DNA of 37,288 nucleotides, taken from assembly GCA_021399435.1 (NCBI GenBank), contig JAJTUP010000184.1, positions 1 through 37,288 on the forward strand. Direction: 5' to 3'. The number at the start of each line of letters is the position of its first letter. Position 1 is the first letter of the stretch. The position numbers and the translations under genes were made by a program. Origin of the DNA: Diaporthe sp. PMI_573. Lineage: Eukaryota; Ascomycota; Sordariomycetes; Diaporthales; Diaporthaceae. The notes below the pieces were generated by a model that was not told the origin of the DNA, ran no database searches, and worked only from the letters and a program-made list of their open reading frames with translations. Positions 18,265 to 29,215 of the stretch are shown piece after piece.

Positions 18265-19310
18265 CACAATACCACCAAAGACTGGTAAAAGAAGGGAAAG
18301 ATCCCAAGAAAGTCACGACAACGCCGAGGACAGCTCAGAAACACTTCAGCTCGATAATACCCTAGCACAAGAACAAGAACGTAATCAACTACTTCAATAG
18401 AGAATCGACACTCTAGAAGCAGTCTAAACGGCTATTAAAGCCAAGCCAAAAGATTTAAAGCTAGCCAATATTACTTTACTACCTATAGCCTACACCCTTT
18501 AGCAATATAATAGCTAGATAATACACCTAAAAAGGGCCTATATCTTATAACTATAAACCCTCTATAACAACAAGACAAAAGTAATACATACATTAGATTA
18601 CATCAAAAAGGAGTACCAAAACCATTAGAACACTTATATAAAATCCTTAAGAAAAGAAGACAAGTCTATCTTCGACTATTACAAATAGGACGAGTTTAAG
18701 ACTTTTAGCTCTAATTTTAAAAAGGATCCCTAAAATATATTAAGCATTATTTAAAGCTCAATTAATACCGCCTACCAACAAGAAAACCAAGACCCATAGA
18801 CTTTCTACCAGTATCTCGAAATATTAGAATTAGAACAAGAAATAAAAAGTAATAGTTTAAGGGCTAAATTCTTTCTCTTAAAGCTATTAGGATGGGTATT
18901 ATTAGAGATTTAAACAAAATATACCCTTAGTATACTAGAGACTAGGGACAAGATAGTTAGGGTTACCTAAGTAATCTAGGTTAGTACCCTAGAAAAGGTA
19001 AAGAAGAGGAAGCATGAGGAGGTAGGCCCAAGGAAGAGGGGAATTAACAGAACCCCTAACAAGAAAGGACAAAAGGGAAGCCCTTTAGGAAGTACTTTAA
19101 ATATACAGGGTGGAACTCAAAATTATCCACAGTAGTGAGGCTAAGAAAGAGGCTGAGGATCGAGAGCTAAGGGTTCTTACACCTAGCTAAATTAGAATAC
19201 TTAGGAAAGTACCTTTAAAACAACCCCAAAACTAAATCCTCTAGATAAAACAAGTAAGATAACTATATGCTATAGGTATAGAAGTACCTACTACTACTCT
19301 CTAGACTACC
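18265..19310 (+). pseudogene. Gag of the chromovirus, RIP-mutated
   Basis: A single frame from about 18265 reads as a hydrophilic, coiled-coil N-terminus (for example SSETLQLDNTLAQEQERNQL), then a capsid-like helical region, a basic tail (KKRKHEEVGPRKRG), and near 19268-19309 a degraded CCHC zinc knuckle. In the knuckle, CYRYRSTYYYSLDY has Tyr for the second Cys, the His and the last Cys. Stops are all explicable as mutated Gln codons. The original start codon is not evident; it may have been lost to mutation. Confidence 0.8.
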
Positions 19311-19399
19311 TAGTACTAGTAGAAACCATAGTATTAGTAAATTAAGTACAAGGCTGTGGTAACTATTAATCTAAGGGCTATTAAGGTTAGAACCAAGAA

Positions 19400-22300
19400 A
19401 GAGGGAGCTGAGATACCTCTCAACTACCTATAGGAACAGTGTCCAAGGTTAAAGAGAAGGACCAATAATTATACCCGGAAGTAGAAAAAGAGATAGTTAA
19501 AGTCCGGGATATATTTATAATCTCTAATAAAGTAATGATAAAGTAGGGTTAAAGACGTGTCAAAATTAATCTAGATATATAGATATAAGTAAATTTAGTT
19601 AGTATTTTATTTATTAAAAAGTTTAGTCTTAAATTATCTATAAAGTTATTAGTATCTATGGTAGGAATCTAAGAAACCGTGGTCCCTACTTATAGTGTCT
19701 ATTAAGTACCTTTATTACTTAAAGATTATTTTAGTAATTAGAAAAAGGAGATACGAGATTATATTATAATTAGAAGGAAATACTTAGAGTCTGCTCTGCT
19801 ATTAGGTACCCTAGGTTTAGAATATTTTTAAATAGGGCTAGAAAGTTATTTAAAGAATTAGTAGCTTTAGTAGGATAAAATTTACATAGTATAATAAACT
19901 ATAAAGTCCTTTTTAAGAAATTAGAAAAGGATCTCTTATTATTATATAATCTTTTCTATAGTTAAACCTTTTAACTTAATAGAGTAGGAGGATTAGTAGG
20001 AGCCCTAGGGGATAGACAAAGGAGAGAGACTACCCCTAGATCCATCTTAGATACACCCATAATTAAAGGGGCTAGAGGAATTTTTTATTAAAGCCAGAGC
20101 TAAGGAGTTACTACTAAGGAGAAAGGCTAATTATATAATAGAGCTAGAAAAGGGGACTTCGCCCCCTTTTCTTCCCCTACACCCACTTATGTTAAGGGAG
20201 CTTAAGGTCTTAAAGAAATAGATTAAAGAGAGTTTAAAGTTAGGATAAATTACCCCTAGCAAGAGTCCTATAGGTACACCAATCTTGTTTGTACCAAAAA
20301 ACGATAGAACCCTTCAGCTCTATATTAATTACAGGGCCTTTAATAAAATAACGATAAAAAATCAGTACCCCTTACTATTAGTTTCAGAGATTCTAGATTA
20401 ACTATTAGGCACATAGTTTTTCTTTAAGATTAATTTAATAAACATATACTATTAGATTTATATCTAAGAGGGTAATAAATAAAAAACTACTTTTCATACT
20501 TAATATAAATATTATAAATTTAAGGTAGTACCATTTAGATTAACTAATATACCAGCTATATTTTAATCTTTTATTATAAAAGTCTTAGGAGATTATATTA
20601 ATATCTATACGATTATTTACTTAAACGATATTTTAATTTTTTCAGGAAGTAAAGAAAAGTATAAGAAGTATATATAAATAATTATAGATCATCTTGTAAT
20701 AGTAGAGTTATATAGTAATATTAAGAAGTATTACTTCTTTTAAGAAAAGATTAAGTTTTTAGGATTTTTAGTTAAAAGGAAGGGAATCTAAATAAACCCT
20801 AACAGGATCAAGACTATCTAAGAATAGCTAATACTAACCACCTACTACAATATTTAAGTATTTTTAGGTTTCTATAACTTCTACTAAAGATTTATTAGGA
20901 ATTACTCGAAAATCATATAACTACTTAACAAACAATTAAAAGGGATGTAATATAGCTAAAAACCAGGAAAAATTAATCTCTTAGCCCTAGAAAATATCAA
21001 AACACAAAGGGCCTTTAAAGAGCTTAAGATAAGATTCTAATAGGTACCTCTTCTCTAACATTACAACCCTACACTCCCTATATAAATCAAATATAATACA
21101 TCAAATAAAGCTACTATATCTATAATTTTATAGCAATACTGAGATAAGGATAAATCCTAATAGTATCTAATTACTTTCTAGTTAAAGAAGTTCTCAGGAG
21201 CTAAGCTCTACTAGATAACCTATAATAAAAAGCTAAGTACTATAGTTAAAAGCTTCAAGCACTGGCAATAGTACCTTAAAGGGGTACAAGAGCTAGTTAC
21301 AGTTCTTTCTAATTATAACAATCTCCATAGCTTTATAAAGTAAAAAGAACTAATATAAAAGCAGGTTTGATGGCTTATATATTTAGCCAGGTTTAATTTT
21401 ACTATCAAACATTATTCTAGGAGAATAAACCTAGTAGATAGCCCATTAAGAAGGCCTAATTACATGTTAGAAGAAAAGCCTTCAAATTTAAGTTAAATCC
21501 CAACTCTAGAATTAAAGATAGTTACAGCTATTAGGAAGGACTCACGATCCTATCTAGAAGACTAATAGCAAGCCTAGTTTAAAGCTATAATTAGAAGTAC
21601 TAAAGTATAAGAGGTCTTAAAACTCGATTCCTCCCTAATAGAGCATTAGCTTAAGTCTACAACTCCCCTATAAAGGTAGTTTATAACAAGAGTCTAGGCC
21701 TAGGTACGTATATATAATACAGGTATAATATACCAAGGGCCCCACTCTCCACTATTAGACTTAATATATAAAGCCCAAGAAAAAGACCCTATAATTTAGA
21801 CTATAATTAAAAGGATTTAATCCTCAAATAAAGCTATTTCGAATAGCTCTAGTTATAAGTTTCGAGACAAACTACTTTACTAGAAGAGATACATATATAT
21901 ACCAGAACAAGAAGCTTTAAGACAGGAGATCCTACAAACCTACTATAATAAGCCGCTAAGCAGATATTAGGGGTAAACAAGGACGCAAATCCTAGTTAAA
22001 AGATATTTTTACTAGCCAGGCTTGAGGGCCACTATTACAAATTACATACACTCTTACATAACGTACCAATATATATCTATACTATACCATCACCTATATA
22101 GAAAGCTTACTTTGTTACTAATTTCATCAAACCCTATATAAAAACTTAGCATAGATTTTATTACTAGATTCCTAACTACCATTATAGATAGCAAGGAAGT
22201 AGACGCAATTTTAATAATAGTAGATTAATTTACTAAGATAAGTTTTTTCCTTCTAGTAAACACTATAATAAATGCTATAGAACTAGGCAAGATCTTCTAT

Positions 22301-23245
22301 AGGGAGATTAAGTATAAATAGGGACCACTAAGAGGAATTATAACCAATAGAGGTATAATCTTTACTAGCAAGTTCTGGAAAACCCTTTATCAACTAAGTA
22401 GAATTAAAAACCAATATACCACTACATACTACCCGCAGGGTAATAGACAAATAGAGAGAATAAACTAAACCTTAAAACAATACCTAAGGGCATTTATGAT
22501 AGAAAATACGTAGAACTAGCCAAACCTATTACATACTACATTCTTTACTTATAATTTAACACGAAATTCTATAATTAAAATAAGCCTATTTAAAGCTCTC
22601 TTTAGCTACAAACCCTCTTTTATTATTCCTTATAACTAATGACCTACTAAGAATAGTATCTCAAAGAGAGAGGTACTAGCAGCCGAGGAACAATTAGAGA
22701 AACTCTAGTAAATTTAGACAGATTATAAGAAAAACTAGAAACATATAGCCGAGATACAAGCTCGAAACTATAACAAACGACATTAATCTAGGTAATTTAA
22801 GATTAGCAAATAGGTATCACTAGCAGCCAAGCATCTATGCCTAAAAGATAAAAAACTTGCTCTACAAAGGGTTAGCCCATTTAAGATTCTATCCTAAATA
22901 GGTAAATAGGCTTATAGCTTGGTCCTCCTAGAAAAGTACTTACAAATACACTATGTATACTACGTGAGCTAACTAGAGCCCTAGGTGGTGAGAAACCTAA
23001 AGGACCTAATAAAGAACATCCTAGGCCTACTAGACTTAGAGAATAAATAAGCGGAATGGGAGCTGGAAAAGGTCTAAGACTACTAGGAGATTGAGAACAC
23101 TATATATTACTTAGTAAAGTAGAAAGGATAGCCTAGTAAATACAACTTATGGGTACTGGAAGATAAAATATTAGTAGACAAAACTATTATAAAGTACTGG
23201 AAAGGGAGAGGGTTGAAGCAAAACTAAAAAAGGGCCTAAGACTAG
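19400..23245 (+). pseudogene. Pol polyprotein of the chromovirus with chromodomain, RIP-mutated
   Basis: After a poorly preserved aspartic protease region (about 19550-19950), reverse transcriptase spans about 20150-20900, with PSKSPIGTPILFVPKNDRTL and an NYRAFNKITIKN motif. The active-site YxDD reads YLND at 20618-20629, so the first catalytic Asp is Asn. RNase H follows to about 21350, with FKHW and NY landmarks. Integrase (about 21700-22700) keeps SIDFITRF with its Asp, has Asn for the second catalytic Asp in TNRGIIF (about 22345), and keeps the Glu in RQIERIN (about 22450). A C-terminal chromodomain at about 23053-23195 reads AEWELEKV...YYLVK*KG*PSKYNLW with TAG where Trp is expected. Chromodomains guide integration toward modified histones. 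The frame contains dozens of stops and cannot be functional. Confidence 0.93.
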
Positions 23246-23249
23246 ACTA

Positions 23250-25498
23250 ATAAGGACTATAGAAAGCAGCTATAACGTAAGTAAATGACAGGCTTATGAG
23301 AGCCAGGATAGACTTAATAATATTTTAATAAGTACTAGATAACTAGCTAATAAACTCAAGGATATTTTAATAAGTACTAGATAACTAGCTAATAAAGCTA
23401 ATGCTAGCCTAATGTAAGGAAAATACTATTAGATAAAGGCCTAGTAAAAGGCTACAGGACATAATATAAGCAGGAGAGAAGGTTTGAAAAATCAACGTAT
23501 TAAAATTAAGCGTAAATAACCTTAGAAATATCTAGGTTAAGGGGGGACTAGAAGGGTTCTTAAAAAGGTAACGCAAGGATATTATTATCCTACTCTAAAA
23601 AACTAAACCCTCTCTACTAGTACAAATCACTAAGCCACTATATCCCCTAATAATTACGGGAGAAGAGCTATCTACATCCTATATATTATTTCCTGTAGTA
23701 GTAGTAGAAAACCTTCTGGCCAGGCTCTAAAAGCATCATCTATAACCTGTAAAACCTCTAAGAAAAACCCCTAAACCAAGCTGTACTAGACTGGAAACCT
23801 ATTATCAGCTAGAACTATACACGGTATGCTATGATAAGTATTAACTAGATCCCTTAGAATCTTCTTATAAAGATTATCTATCAAGTTAGCCGATCTAAAC
23901 TATACTAGATAAAGCAGGTATAAATTAGCTAGGGCTTATAACCAAAAGATACTAGCCTCTATAATAGCTAATTCCTAAATAGCTTAGTATATAATATCGT
24001 CTCGAGGTATAGGAGACTTACATTTATAACCTTAATCCATTTCTTCTCCTTACCTCCTTACAAACTATCTTTATACTTAGGATTCTCTACTATCTTTTAG
24101 AACGCTAGAGTACTACTAGGGCTATTTATAGACAGGTTTATTAAGGTTTGGGCTAGGTAAAGCTATAAGATTAACAGCTAGTTCTCCTATATTATTAAAA
24201 GCACAGGGTCTACAGCTTGGGCAATTTCCTATAGAAGGGCCCTTGCAAGATAAAGGTCAGCAATCAACCTAATAATTAGAGGATCACCCTAGAATAGTTA
24301 ATAGAATTAAGACAAATAGAGAAAAGAATATTTACTATCACACAGGGCAAGTAATGCTTTTTAATGCATTAGTTATACTAAAAGCTTTCTAAATTAGTCA
24401 CTATATAAAATATATCCTCCTGTAAAGAGGGTACATTCTCCTCTACTCTCTTTAGGAAGCTATATATACAGGTCTTGCAAAAAGCTTAAGACTAAATCGC
24501 CCAGCTCTAGGACTATACCCTCTCATCCCGCCCAGACAGGTTGCACAAGGATCAGACAACATCTATAGGGCTATCAGAAATGCGCTGCTGACTAGGAGGC
24601 ATCGCGTGCCTGACAGCCTCGGCAGGTACGTACAACCATATATACTCTGTAGTTAAGGTAGGAAGATTCCAGGGAGTTTAAGGCACTTTCAGGGGCCTAC
24701 TCTTTCTTAGATCCTCCAGCAAAAAGGCAACACTTACAACTACCTCACAATAAGTTCAAGGGGTTTACAAAGCAGGGGCGCACTACTTACTAGCTGCCTT
24801 AGAGGACCTACCTTGAGTCACTGTTAAGGTATTACTTAGTTTGGAGGAAGACGGCTCTGCAGAGAAAGAGGTGGCAAGAAATTTAGGAATAGGACTGGCA
24901 TAATCACTACTAGTCCCCTCAGAATTTAAACCCAATAAGGCAGGACGCCCTCTAGACAGGCTACCCAAGCTTTACGCGAGGAATAAACATAAAAAGTCCG
25001 AAAGGGCAAAAGGGTCAGGAGAAGGGGAACGAAAGGAAGAAGGAGCCACATACCTACAAAGAGGCCGCAAAGCAGAGCAAGTAACGCCTGACAAAGACAC
25101 TCATAACTTAGTCCGATTACAAGACCCCTTAGGAGAGGAAGACTCCCTACCTGGCTATTAATTAGGCAAAAAGCCACAGAAAGACAAGTTAGACATAGTA
25201 ACAATAATGAAGATAATGTTAAGAAGAAAGATCTTCAAAAGTAACCTAAAGAGAGAAAGAAGGAAAGCCGCCACAAAAGCTTTAAGTAGGTTAAAGGTTA
25301 GAAAGAGAGAGAGGTTAAAAGCAGCCTGAAGGGCAAGCTATTTAAACCATACTACCTGGCCCGTGCGGTACCGAAGAGGTTGTATATAGGTTTAGAAGGT
25401 TTAGTAACTCACCGGGCGTAGTAACTTAAAGATGCCTGTGAAAGCCGTGATGGAAGCCGGCCTAAATGCCGTGCAAAAGCAGCCCGAGGACGGGCCTC
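23250..25498. other. Unusual 2.2-kb post-pol region of the chromovirus
   Basis: Most chromoviruses go from the chromodomain to the polypurine tract within a short distance; here about 2.2 kb intervenes. On the minus strand, protein-like readings run from about 25200 down to 23545 if TAA/TAG/TGA are read as mutated Gln/Arg. Examples are RLIADLYLARALLQEI near 24270 and KIVENPKYKDSL near 24090. A stop-free stretch at 24968-24783 starts MGSLSRGRPALLGLNSEG. A plus-strand frame at about 24750-25330 is also fairly open and Lys/Glu-rich. Because RIP stops are explainable in any frame, I cannot prove which is coding. The options are an additional antisense gene, a captured sequence, or a nested insertion. 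Mutation load falls toward the 3' LTR. Confidence 0.4.
23321..23396 (+). repeat. 42-bp-period tandem duplication after pol
   Basis: TATTTTAATAAGTACTAGAT followed by the same 14 further bases occurs at 23321 and again at 23363, with 34 bp identical in each copy. Being identical, the duplication must postdate most of the point mutation or have been homogenised. Confidence 0.9.
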
Positions 25499-25510
25499 CG
25501 GGGGGGAAGG
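25499..25510 (+). other. Polypurine tract of the chromovirus
   Basis: CGGGGGGGAAGG lies six bases before the 3' LTR, where plus-strand DNA synthesis is primed in LTR retrotransposons. It is intact despite the mutated interior. Confidence 0.7.
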
Positions 25511-25516
25511 CACAAT

Positions 25517-25710
25517 TGTAACGACCGGGCGGAAGCCACGCGGAAGCCCCGGCGTAGCCCCCGCAAGGGCCCTCTTAAAAGGGGCCCAAAGCCCCCACGT
25601 CTCAGACTAGAGGGGGGGCAAGAATCAGTCTTACACCAGACCTACACCTAATACACATGTTGGCCTTCCCAGTTCACCAGACCATCGTGCCTAGTGCAGA
25701 GCCCATTACA
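25517..25710 (+). repeat. 3' LTR of the chromovirus
   Basis: Same length as the 5' copy with five transitions. Keeps the less mutated state (G or C) at every differing site. Followed by target duplication AATAT. Confidence 0.95.
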
Positions 25711-25715
25711 AATAT

Positions 25716-26756
25716 ATACAAGCTAATTTAAATATATATTTAAAATTCTAATTATTATAATATTTAAAGTTATATTATCTATTTTCTTAAAATCCTTACT
25801 TTATAGTAGTTAGCTAATAAAGTATCTAATAAATAAAGGTATATGCCATTTTTTTAAAATAATTTTTTATCCCGTATAATGTTAAATCCCTCAGTATGCT
25901 ATTCTTTTAGAATAGTCTTTCATCCCATACAATATCAAATCCCTTAATATACATCTCCCGCTAAAAAATATTAATTCTCTGTCTCGCCATACTATATATA
26001 TAAAAATGATCCTTAGAATTTTCTATATTTAATAAACATAGTCACTTAGCGTTACGACTCTTTAATTATAAAAAAATTAACAAATTAGTTTTAATTAATA
26101 GTTGCTTTGTCCCTATTAAACCTCAAAATCTCGGCGTTTTATTTGTAACTCAGATCTTTACATATATAGATCTTCTTCTCTAAATCCCCGCACCAGGCTA
26201 AGTAAGTAGACCCCCCTACGGCCTAAAGGGCCTATCTACGGCAGGGGCGCTTTGCCGTTTAACTATTTGCAAACTAATATACTAAAAGAATGGCCCTTGT
26301 GAGCTTTAAAGAAGCTATCTATACAATATATTTAGTATATTAAGGTAATCTATATTTAGTAGAATTAGGTAGTAAGGGGGAATTAATTATGCTAAATTAG
26401 AACTAAAGTAAACACTAATTAATTCTTTACATATATCTATAAACGGCTTGTAAATAACCTTAGTGGTTAACAAGATATGTGTAAGTCAATGTGGTGGGTT
26501 TATGCGGGTGGTGCGGAGAATTGGCTGTCCGAAATGGTGGGGTAGCCAAAATGGTGATAGGGCATAGTAGTATCTTGCTTACGTCTACACGTGTAGAGTT
26601 TTCGCTATACTTTCTGCGTTATCAGCAGCTTGAAGGCTGTGCTCATGATAGCCTACCACCTCTGAGTAGTGGCCCTTAAACTCCAGTCTGGCTCAAAGTA
26701 AACAATTCCTAGGCCAGTGCACTGAGGCCAGCCTTTAGAGTCAAATATCGCCGACA
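25716..26756. other. AT-rich to mixed intergenic sequence
   Basis: 25716-26480 is RIP-like AT-rich DNA without coding signal. One duplicated phrase, around TTTAGAATAGTCTTTCATCCC and an earlier TTTATCCCGTATAATG version (25860-25940), hints at a short repeat. From about 26480 the composition is mixed, with no convincing gene. Confidence 0.45.
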
Positions 26757-26864
26757 ACACAATTGGTGCGAGCAAAAGGTCATCATCGACAGAGCACAGT
26801 TCTTGCTGAACGGCCAGAACTTAGAACTGATAGAGCAGATGAGCGAAGAAGAAAGAAGGTGCGC
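26757..26864 (+). pseudogene. Decayed exon fragment related to the Clr5-domain gene
   Basis: This 108-bp segment aligns with 30001-30107, the exon 3 end of the Clr5-domain gene, at roughly three quarters identity by eye and with one single-base indel near its start. The encoded motif is conserved: KVIIDRAQFLLNGQNLELI here against KVLMDRAQLLLAGRDLDLM there. Similarity stops at the splice donor (GGTGCGC here, GGTGGGC there) and is absent upstream, so only the exon part is kept. No start, no further exons and no conserved continuation are visible. It is most likely the remnant of a second family member. Confidence 0.65.
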
Positions 26865-29090
26865 AACGGTTCCAGTTAATGGGCAGATCAGCAGCAGCTG
26901 ACGACACTTTCGACTGCTCCCATAGTGATGGGACTCTGTGTAACCTTTAATTAGCCCAACGATTGAAACTACATTGTCCAATATGAGGTATCGTCTGCAT
27001 GTGAGGCACTTCTAACACCGAGACTCAGATAAGTACAACTGCAAGAGGCATCTATCTATCCCTCTTAGCTTTCGTCTCTCTGGGGCCATCCGTTGGTACC
27101 TAAGCACAATTGGCTACTTCCTTTCCACCTAGTTTCTGCACGTGCTAAATTGTGCGAAGGCTGATGGGAGTGCTCTAGCGGATGATGGTGTAGAGAGTAG
27201 AGCGCACAGCGGGGAAGGCAAGGTACCTAGGTAGTAGTCAATCCTAGTGGAGTTGAAGGACCAGCCTCACTACGGCACGTTGGACCCTGATGGCCAGTGT
27301 GTCACGATCCAGTCTGCATCTCTGTATTGAAGACCTATCAGTATCAACACCTAGCTACAGATTTCATGACTATGCCTGGTTTAGAGCAAGCGTCCAGCCG
27401 CCATTCCCCCTTCCCATCCTCCGGCCCCTATTACTTCTTGCTTTCAAACTGGGATCCAATGCCAAGAAGGTCATGCTCCATGCGATCTACGTTACTCTGA
27501 TCATAGTGCTCAACCCTACGCGGGTGCTGGCCTTGGGCATAACCTTGCGGAGGCCTTCGTGTGCTAGTCGAGCCTTGCTGGGCTGTGGTGCTGCCCTGCT
27601 CACTCGAGGAGCCCTGGCTGAGGCTCCCATGCACGGTTAGCTGATGGCCAAGTGTTGAGGCGAAGCACGGACTGAAGCAGATGGGATAGTATATCATCTT
27701 ACACAGTAGATGAGAAAGTAGAGTATGGTGTATAGGTGTAGGGCATGTTGGCCTCAGAGGGTGAACAGATAGTCACAGATCGTTTGGATGGGAATCTGGA
27801 TGTTGGCGCGAGAGATACTGAGCAAGGGGCGGGGAAAGATCTTGAGGGTCAAGTACGCCACGGAGGGGTTGTACCAAGATGATGATCGGAAAATTAATGA
27901 TGGAAGTCTCAAGGGCAGGATATGACTCTGGGCAACCGAGGTCTGTATGGAACTGGATTGGGATGAAGGTTGAGCGAGCATGTCCACGAAGGAGGAGGAA
28001 CGTTCAGTGATTTATACTCTAGGGAAAGGACATACACGTCAGAAAGAGACGCCCAATGCAACGAAAACCCCATGCTATCCCTCGAGTTTCTGCCTTGATG
28101 TCCGCTGTGTCCGAGTGTCGTCGCCCTGCTGGAGGGAGGAACCGAAGCCATCAGGTACCAGTAGATCTGGTGCTATTGGCCAGTCCCCTTTTGTGAACTG
28201 CCTGTCTGCGTCTGCCACCCGATGTCCTCGGAAGAGAGTCAACCACACCTTCATTGCCTGACTGATACTTGATCTGGTGTGATATGATTGGACAGTGCCC
28301 TTTTGTGCTCGAGCGGGGGATGTGATAGTCCCGGCTGGGCTACTGCCGCCCGCGAAACTGGTGCTCCCCCGACCCGTCTTACACGCAGGTCAGGGGCCCA
28401 AATTTCAACAGCCATTGGTCTTTCTCTTTTTGTTGCGTGGGTTTTAGACGCCACGACATAGCAGCTAGACCTTGTGTCGATTGATGATTGACGATTGACG
28501 CAAGGGCTGGCCTAGGAGAGAACCTTGAAAAGCTTCCATCCCTACAATACAATCCGTCGCCCACGAACCAGGCCTGCGTCGTCGTCTTACTTCTTCACCA
28601 GTGCAGGGACAGGGGCGCTGGCCAAGTGGTGAACGTGATGAGCAAAAAGCTGACAGGGGTTGTCTCGCAACGAGGGATCCCTGCCCCCACACCCGTTGTC
28701 TCTACACAGTACTGCCAGATTCCCCACCGAGCAGAATCGTGGTAGATACATCGACGGTCTGCGGGACTCTGATCAGACTTCACTAGACTTCACGACTAAG
28801 CCAACCTTAATCTGCATACAGCTGCTTCTGGCCGGCTGGCCGCTGCTGCATGTCCACCGAGATCTCATCTGCCAAGCTCGCTGCGATTCCAGATACGGGG
28901 TGACATGCCACGCCGAGTCTGTATGTAACGGCCTCTGACTGGCCATTCTCTTTTTGACTCCCCCCCCCTGAGCACCCATGACGCGTTCCAAATGTTTCAC
29001 AATGTTTCTGCAAGACCGTGTTGAGTTGCCTTACATAGTGGTTCGCCAGAAGCTGCCCCAGCCTGGCCCAGTTAGTGCGGCTTTTCTGTA
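26865..29090. other. Intergenic sequence without a supported gene
   Basis: Open frames here are at most about 116 codons, overlap on both strands, and show no domain, signal peptide or exon chain. The sequence is not RIP-like. Other exons of the decayed Clr5 family member may once have lain here, but I found no further matching segment. Confidence 0.45.
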
Positions 29091-29092
29091 GG

Positions 29093-29100
29093 TATTTAAG
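29093..29100 (+). promoter_or_regulatory. TATA-like element of the Clr5-domain gene
   Basis: TATTTAAG lies about 115 bases upstream of the start ATG. The interval is rich in TCTT/CCTT pyrimidine blocks, as is usual before fungal start codons. Assigned by position and motif only. Confidence 0.35.
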
Positions 29101-29215
29101 ACCAGCTGACAGCTGCAAAATTCGATGTCCATCTGTGTCAAATGGCAGCCTTTCTCCCGCTTTTCTTCATTCCTTCCAGCCCTTCATCTTGTGCATTCCC
29201 AGCGGCATAGCCACA

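Larger units (their letters stand above)
18044..25710 (+). mobile_element. Ty3/Gypsy chromovirus, complete in outline, RIP-inactivated
   Basis: Two 194-bp LTRs (18044-18237 and 25517-25710) begin TGTAACGACCGGG and end CCCATTACA. They are flanked by an exact 5-bp duplication, AATAT (18039-18043 and 25711-25715). A polypurine tract (CCGGGGGGGAAGG) ends just before the 3' LTR. Domain order on the plus strand is Gag with zinc knuckle, protease, reverse transcriptase, RNase H, integrase, then a chromodomain, the order of chromoviruses. Nearly every frame interruption is TAA, TAG or TGA where Gln, Arg or Trp is expected. The LTRs differ at only five positions, all transitions, with the A/T state always in the 5' copy, so insertion was not ancient. 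A 2.2-kb region between the chromodomain and the 3' LTR is unusual. Confidence 0.96.

Noticed and set aside
24926..25204. 92-codon minus-strand hydrophobic frame as a membrane protein
   Set aside because: It lies inside the chromovirus opposite a Lys/Glu-rich frame; Leu/Phe-rich reading is what the complement of such sequence gives. It overlaps a different minus-strand frame that looks more protein-like.
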